Shown here in pieces: positions 16,196 to 18,388 of a DNA stretch of 18,388 bases. The notes under the pieces were generated by a model. It did no database searches. It had not been told where the DNA came from and saw only the letters and a list, made by a program, of their open reading frames with translations. This stretch comes from an uncultured Eubacteriales bacterium (GTDB taxonomy: Bacteria > Bacillota > Clostridia > Christensenellales > UBA1242): contig CADBOH010000061.1 of assembly GCA_902796285.1 (NCBI GenBank), positions 1 through 18,388 of the forward strand, read 5' to 3'. The translations under genes were made by a program, and so were the position numbers. Positions within the stretch are counted from its first letter, which is position 1; the number at the start of each line of letters is the position of its first letter.

Positions 16196-16414
16196 CCTTT
16201 AAATCATATTATCGAAAATAAAAATTAATCGCCTTGATTAAACACGTTTTTGGTTTACAAAATCGCCCACTTTTTTACAAAAATCAGTCCTCAAAATTGT
16301 ATACAAAAATTATTCAAAAAAATTCTTTATTGCTCTTTGAACTGCAACAAAAAAATCAATGTTATTTTATAATAACGAAAGTCAAAAATCCCCAAAAATT
16401 ACCCCGATTTTTCG
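16196..16414. other. AT-rich spacer between divergent operons
   Basis: I see no gene, RNA or terminator in this 219-bp stretch. Short reading frames here have no ribosome site. It contains only a 10-bp palindrome TTGTATACAA (16297-16306) and a weak 7-bp stem (16384-16390 with 16406-16412). Confidence 0.6.
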
Positions 16415-16443
16415 TTGACAAAAAAAATCAAAAGGATTATGAT
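16415..16443 (+). promoter_or_regulatory. Near-consensus sigma-A promoter of nrdD
   Basis: A perfect -35 TTGACA (16415-16420), a 17-bp spacer and a -10 TATGAT (16438-16443). Transcription should start near 16450, leaving a leader of about 100 nt. Confidence 0.9.
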
Positions 16444-16457
16444 AGATAATGATTCGA

Positions 16458-16505
16458 CCACAATATGTTTGAAAAAACAAACATCATCAGCACTACATAT
16501 TGTGT
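16458..16505 (+). promoter_or_regulatory. Pair of NrdR-box-like operators in front of nrdD
   Basis: Two 16-bp sites, 16458-16473 (core CAATATGTTTG) and 16490-16505 (core CTACATATTGTGT), each differ by about one base from the NrdR core pattern CWATATWTWG and its flanks. Their centres are 32 bp apart, about three helical turns, as is usual for NrdR pairs. They lie directly downstream of the -10, so a bound repressor would block transcription. The outer halves CACAATATG (16459-16467) and CATATTGTG (16496-16504) are perfect inverted repeats, and ATGTTTG/CAAACAT (16465-16484) forms an inner hairpin, so the leader RNA could also fold. Confidence 0.8.
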
Positions 16506-16549
16506 TTTGGTTGTTATCAAGCAAAATAGTTTAAGGAGGATTTTAATTA

Positions 16550-18388
16550 ATGATTGAGCACATTTTAAAAAGAGACGGAAGACTTGTGAATTATGACCTT
16601 TCAAAGATCGAAAAGGCCATTGCAAAAGCCATGAATGCGGTTGGCGAAAAAGACTTTAAAACAGCTCACAAACTTGCTTTAACCGTTGAGGAAGAATTAA
16701 ACAAAAATTACGCAGACAAAACTCCAACAGTTGAACAAATCCAAGATATTGTTGAGGTTGTTTTGATGAAAAAAGGTCATCAAGAAACTGCAAAGGCTTA
16801 TATCATTTATAGAGATAAAAGAAGTAAGGCCAGAGAGATGAATACCTCTTTAATGAAAACTTTTGATAGATTAAATCATGTAGACGCCAAAGATAATGAC
16901 CTAAAAAGAGAAAACGCAAATATCGATGGCGACACCCCTATGGGAATGATGTTAAAATTTGGTTCTGAAAGTGCAAAAACATACTTTACAAACGCGATTT
17001 TAACTCAAGAGCAAGCAAAAGCACATACTAGCGGTGATATACATATCCATGACTTTGATTTTTATACTTTAACAGAAACTTGTTGTCAAATCGATATTTT
17101 AAGTTTATTTAAAAAAGGATTTAGCACAGGGCATGGATTTATTAGAGAGCCTAATGATATCCGCACTTACGCCGCCCTTGTTTGTATAGCAATTCAAGCA
17201 AACCAAAATGATCAGCATGGTGGTCAAAGTGTGCCAAACTTTGAATATGGTTGTGCACCTGGCGTTAAGAAAACGTTTAAAAAGCTTTACAGATCAAATT
17301 TTGCAAAAGCATATGACTTAAAAGAGGCTGGAAAGCTCAGCGAAGAAGATGTTGTTGTTATTCTTAAAAAGATTGAAAATGACAAAGGCCTATACCCTAC
17401 ACTTGCTGGCAATAAGGATTATGATGCTGCTGAAAAAGAAGCCATTAGAGATTTCATTAAAGATGAGAAAACTTACAACAAGATTAAAGAGTTTGCATTT
17501 AAAAAGGCAACACAGGAAACAGATGAGGCAACACACCAAGCTATGGAAGCCCTTATCCACAACCTAAACACTATGCACTCACGTGCCGGGGCACAAGTAC
17601 CTTTTTCATCACTTAACTTTGGAACTGATACATCTCCTGAAGGAAGAATGGTTATGCTTAACTTCCTTAGAGCTACTGAGGAGGGGCTTGGAAATGGTGA
17701 AACTCCAATCTTCCCAATTTCAATATTTAAAGTTAAAGAAGGAGTAAACTATAACCCTGGTGACCCTAACTATGACATATTCAAAAAAGCTATTGAGTGT
17801 TCAGCAAAAAGAATGTTCCCTAACTTCTCATTTATTGATGCTCCATACAACCTTCAATACTATAAGAAAGGTCACCCGGAAACAGAAGTTGCATATATGG
17901 GATGCAGAACAAGAGTTATGGCAAATGTTTATGACCCAACACGAGAAATCACTTATGGTAGAGGTAACTTATCATTTACATCAATCAACCTTCCAAGACT
18001 TGGAATTGAGGCCCATGGCGATATTAAAAAATTCTACGAAATGCTTGATGAAAAGTTGGAACTTGTTTCAAAACAACTTCTTGATAGATTTGAAATACAA
18101 CAAACAAAACATGTTTACAACTATCCTTTCCTTATGGGACAAGGCGTTTGGTTGGACTCTGATAAACTTGGCAAAAATGATAGCGTAAAAGAAGTGTTAA
18201 AACACGGCACATTAACTGTTGGATTTATTGGTCTTGCTGAAACACTTGTTGCACTCACAGGCAAGCATCATGGCGAAAGCGAAAAATCTTGGAAACTTGG
18301 CTACGAAATCATCAAACATATGAGAGATTTTGTAGACAAAAAGGCACAAGAGCACAAACTCAACTTCTCTCTTATCGCAACACCTGCC
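16550..18388 (+). CDS. nrdD: Anaerobic (class III) ribonucleoside-triphosphate reductase, 3' end outside the window
   Basis: The frame is open for 613 codons and runs off the window. The enzyme reduces ribonucleoside triphosphates to dNTPs without oxygen, using a glycyl radical made by the NrdG activase. The N-terminal ATP-cone (about 1-95, ILKRDGRLVNYDLSKIEKAI) senses ATP/dATP for overall activity. Further family sequences are HIHDFDFY (about 167-174), TCCQID with Cys178/Cys179, LNTMHSRAGAQVPFSS (about 340-355) and MGCRTR with Cys452, the likely thiyl-radical residue. The zinc-binding cysteines and the glycyl-radical loop lie beyond the window end. The start follows AAGGAGGA (16533-16540) with 9-nt spacing. 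A strong promoter and two NrdR boxes precede it; nrdG is expected downstream but cannot be seen. Confidence 0.97.
   Translation, partial: MIEHILKRDGRLVNYDLSKIEKAIAKAMNAVGEKDFKTAHKLALTVEEELNKNYADKTPTVEQIQDIVEVVLMKKGHQETAKAYIIYRDKRSKAREMNTSLMKTFDRLNHVDAKDNDLKRENANIDGDTPMGMMLKFGSESAKTYFTNAILTQEQAKAHTSGDIHIHDFDFYTLTETCCQIDILSLFKKGFSTGHGFIREPNDIRTYAALVCIAIQANQNDQHGGQSVPNFEYGCAPGVKKTFKKLYRSNFAKAYDLKEAGKLSEEDVVVILKKIENDKGLYPTLAGNKDYDAAEKEAIRDFIKDEKTYNKIKEFAFKKATQETDEATHQAMEALIHNLNTMHSRAGAQVPFSSLNFGTDTSPEGRMVMLNFLRATEEGLGNGETPIFPISIFKVKEGVNYNPGDPNYDIFKKAIECSAKRMFPNFSFIDAPYNLQYYKKGHPETEVAYMGCRTRVMANVYDPTREITYGRGNLSFTSINLPRLGIEAHGDIKKFYEMLDEKLELVSKQLLDRFEIQQTKHVYNYPFLMGQGVWLDSDKLGKNDSVKEVLKHGTLTVGFIGLAETLVALTGKHHGESEKSWKLGYEIIKHMRDFVDKKAQEHKLNFSLIATPA

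Noticed and set aside
16297..16306. Palindrome TTGTATACAA as an operator
   Set aside because: Only 10 bp, no second copy nearby, and far from both promoters; expected by chance in AT-rich DNA.
16384..16412. Stem AAAAATC/GATTTTT as a terminator upstream of nrdD
   Set aside because: A 7-bp AT-rich stem with a 15-nt loop, no T-run, and no gene ending there.
16234..16449. Small plus-strand reading frame in the intergenic region
   Set aside because: It has no ribosome site, runs through the nrdD promoter, and has the composition of AT-rich noncoding DNA.
1..18388. CRISPR arrays, tRNA/rRNA genes, insertion sequences, transposases or phage genes
   Set aside because: None seen on either strand; no regularly spaced repeats and no integrase or transposase motifs.

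Overview
The window looks like chromosome from a low-GC, Gram-positive, strictly or facultatively anaerobic bacterium of the Firmicutes/Clostridia type. The evidence is strong AGGAGG-type ribosome binding sites, AT-rich sigma-A promoters, an oxygen-independent class III ribonucleotide reductase, and a class B penicillin-binding protein next to rsmH. Genetic code 11 fits every gene; TGA is a stop. The exact taxon cannot be read from the sequence, but an uncultured gut-type clostridial lineage is plausible.

Layout. Positions 16145 down to about 10467 (minus strand) hold a rearranged division/cell-wall (dcw-like) operon: a CvpA-like membrane protein with a very large extracytoplasmic domain, rsmH, a small FtsL-position membrane protein, and a class B PBP. 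The genes are tightly coupled and share one clear sigma-A promoter at 16167-16195. mraZ is absent. murE, murF and mraY do not follow. The PBP ends 12 residues after its KTG motif, so the usual end of the transpeptidase domain is missing.

Positions 10282 down to 100 (minus strand) form a second, probably independent four-gene unit. It encodes two very large membrane-anchored paralogous proteins (1306 and 959 aa) of no family I recognise, then a LolD/MacB-like ABC ATPase and an 837-aa FtsX/MacB-like permease. The unit begins with a nested inverted repeat overlapping a probable promoter, has a strong hairpin between the 959-aa gene and the ATPase gene, and ends in a good intrinsic terminator. 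I infer that the two anchored proteins work with the ABC complex at the cell envelope, as cargo, as partner or under its mechanical control. This is the best candidate for an undescribed system in the window.

On the plus strand, 16550 to the window end carries the first 613 codons of nrdD. It has a near-consensus promoter and two NrdR-box-like sites 32 bp apart just after the -10 element. The 404-bp space between the divergent cvpA-like and nrdD genes holds both promoters.
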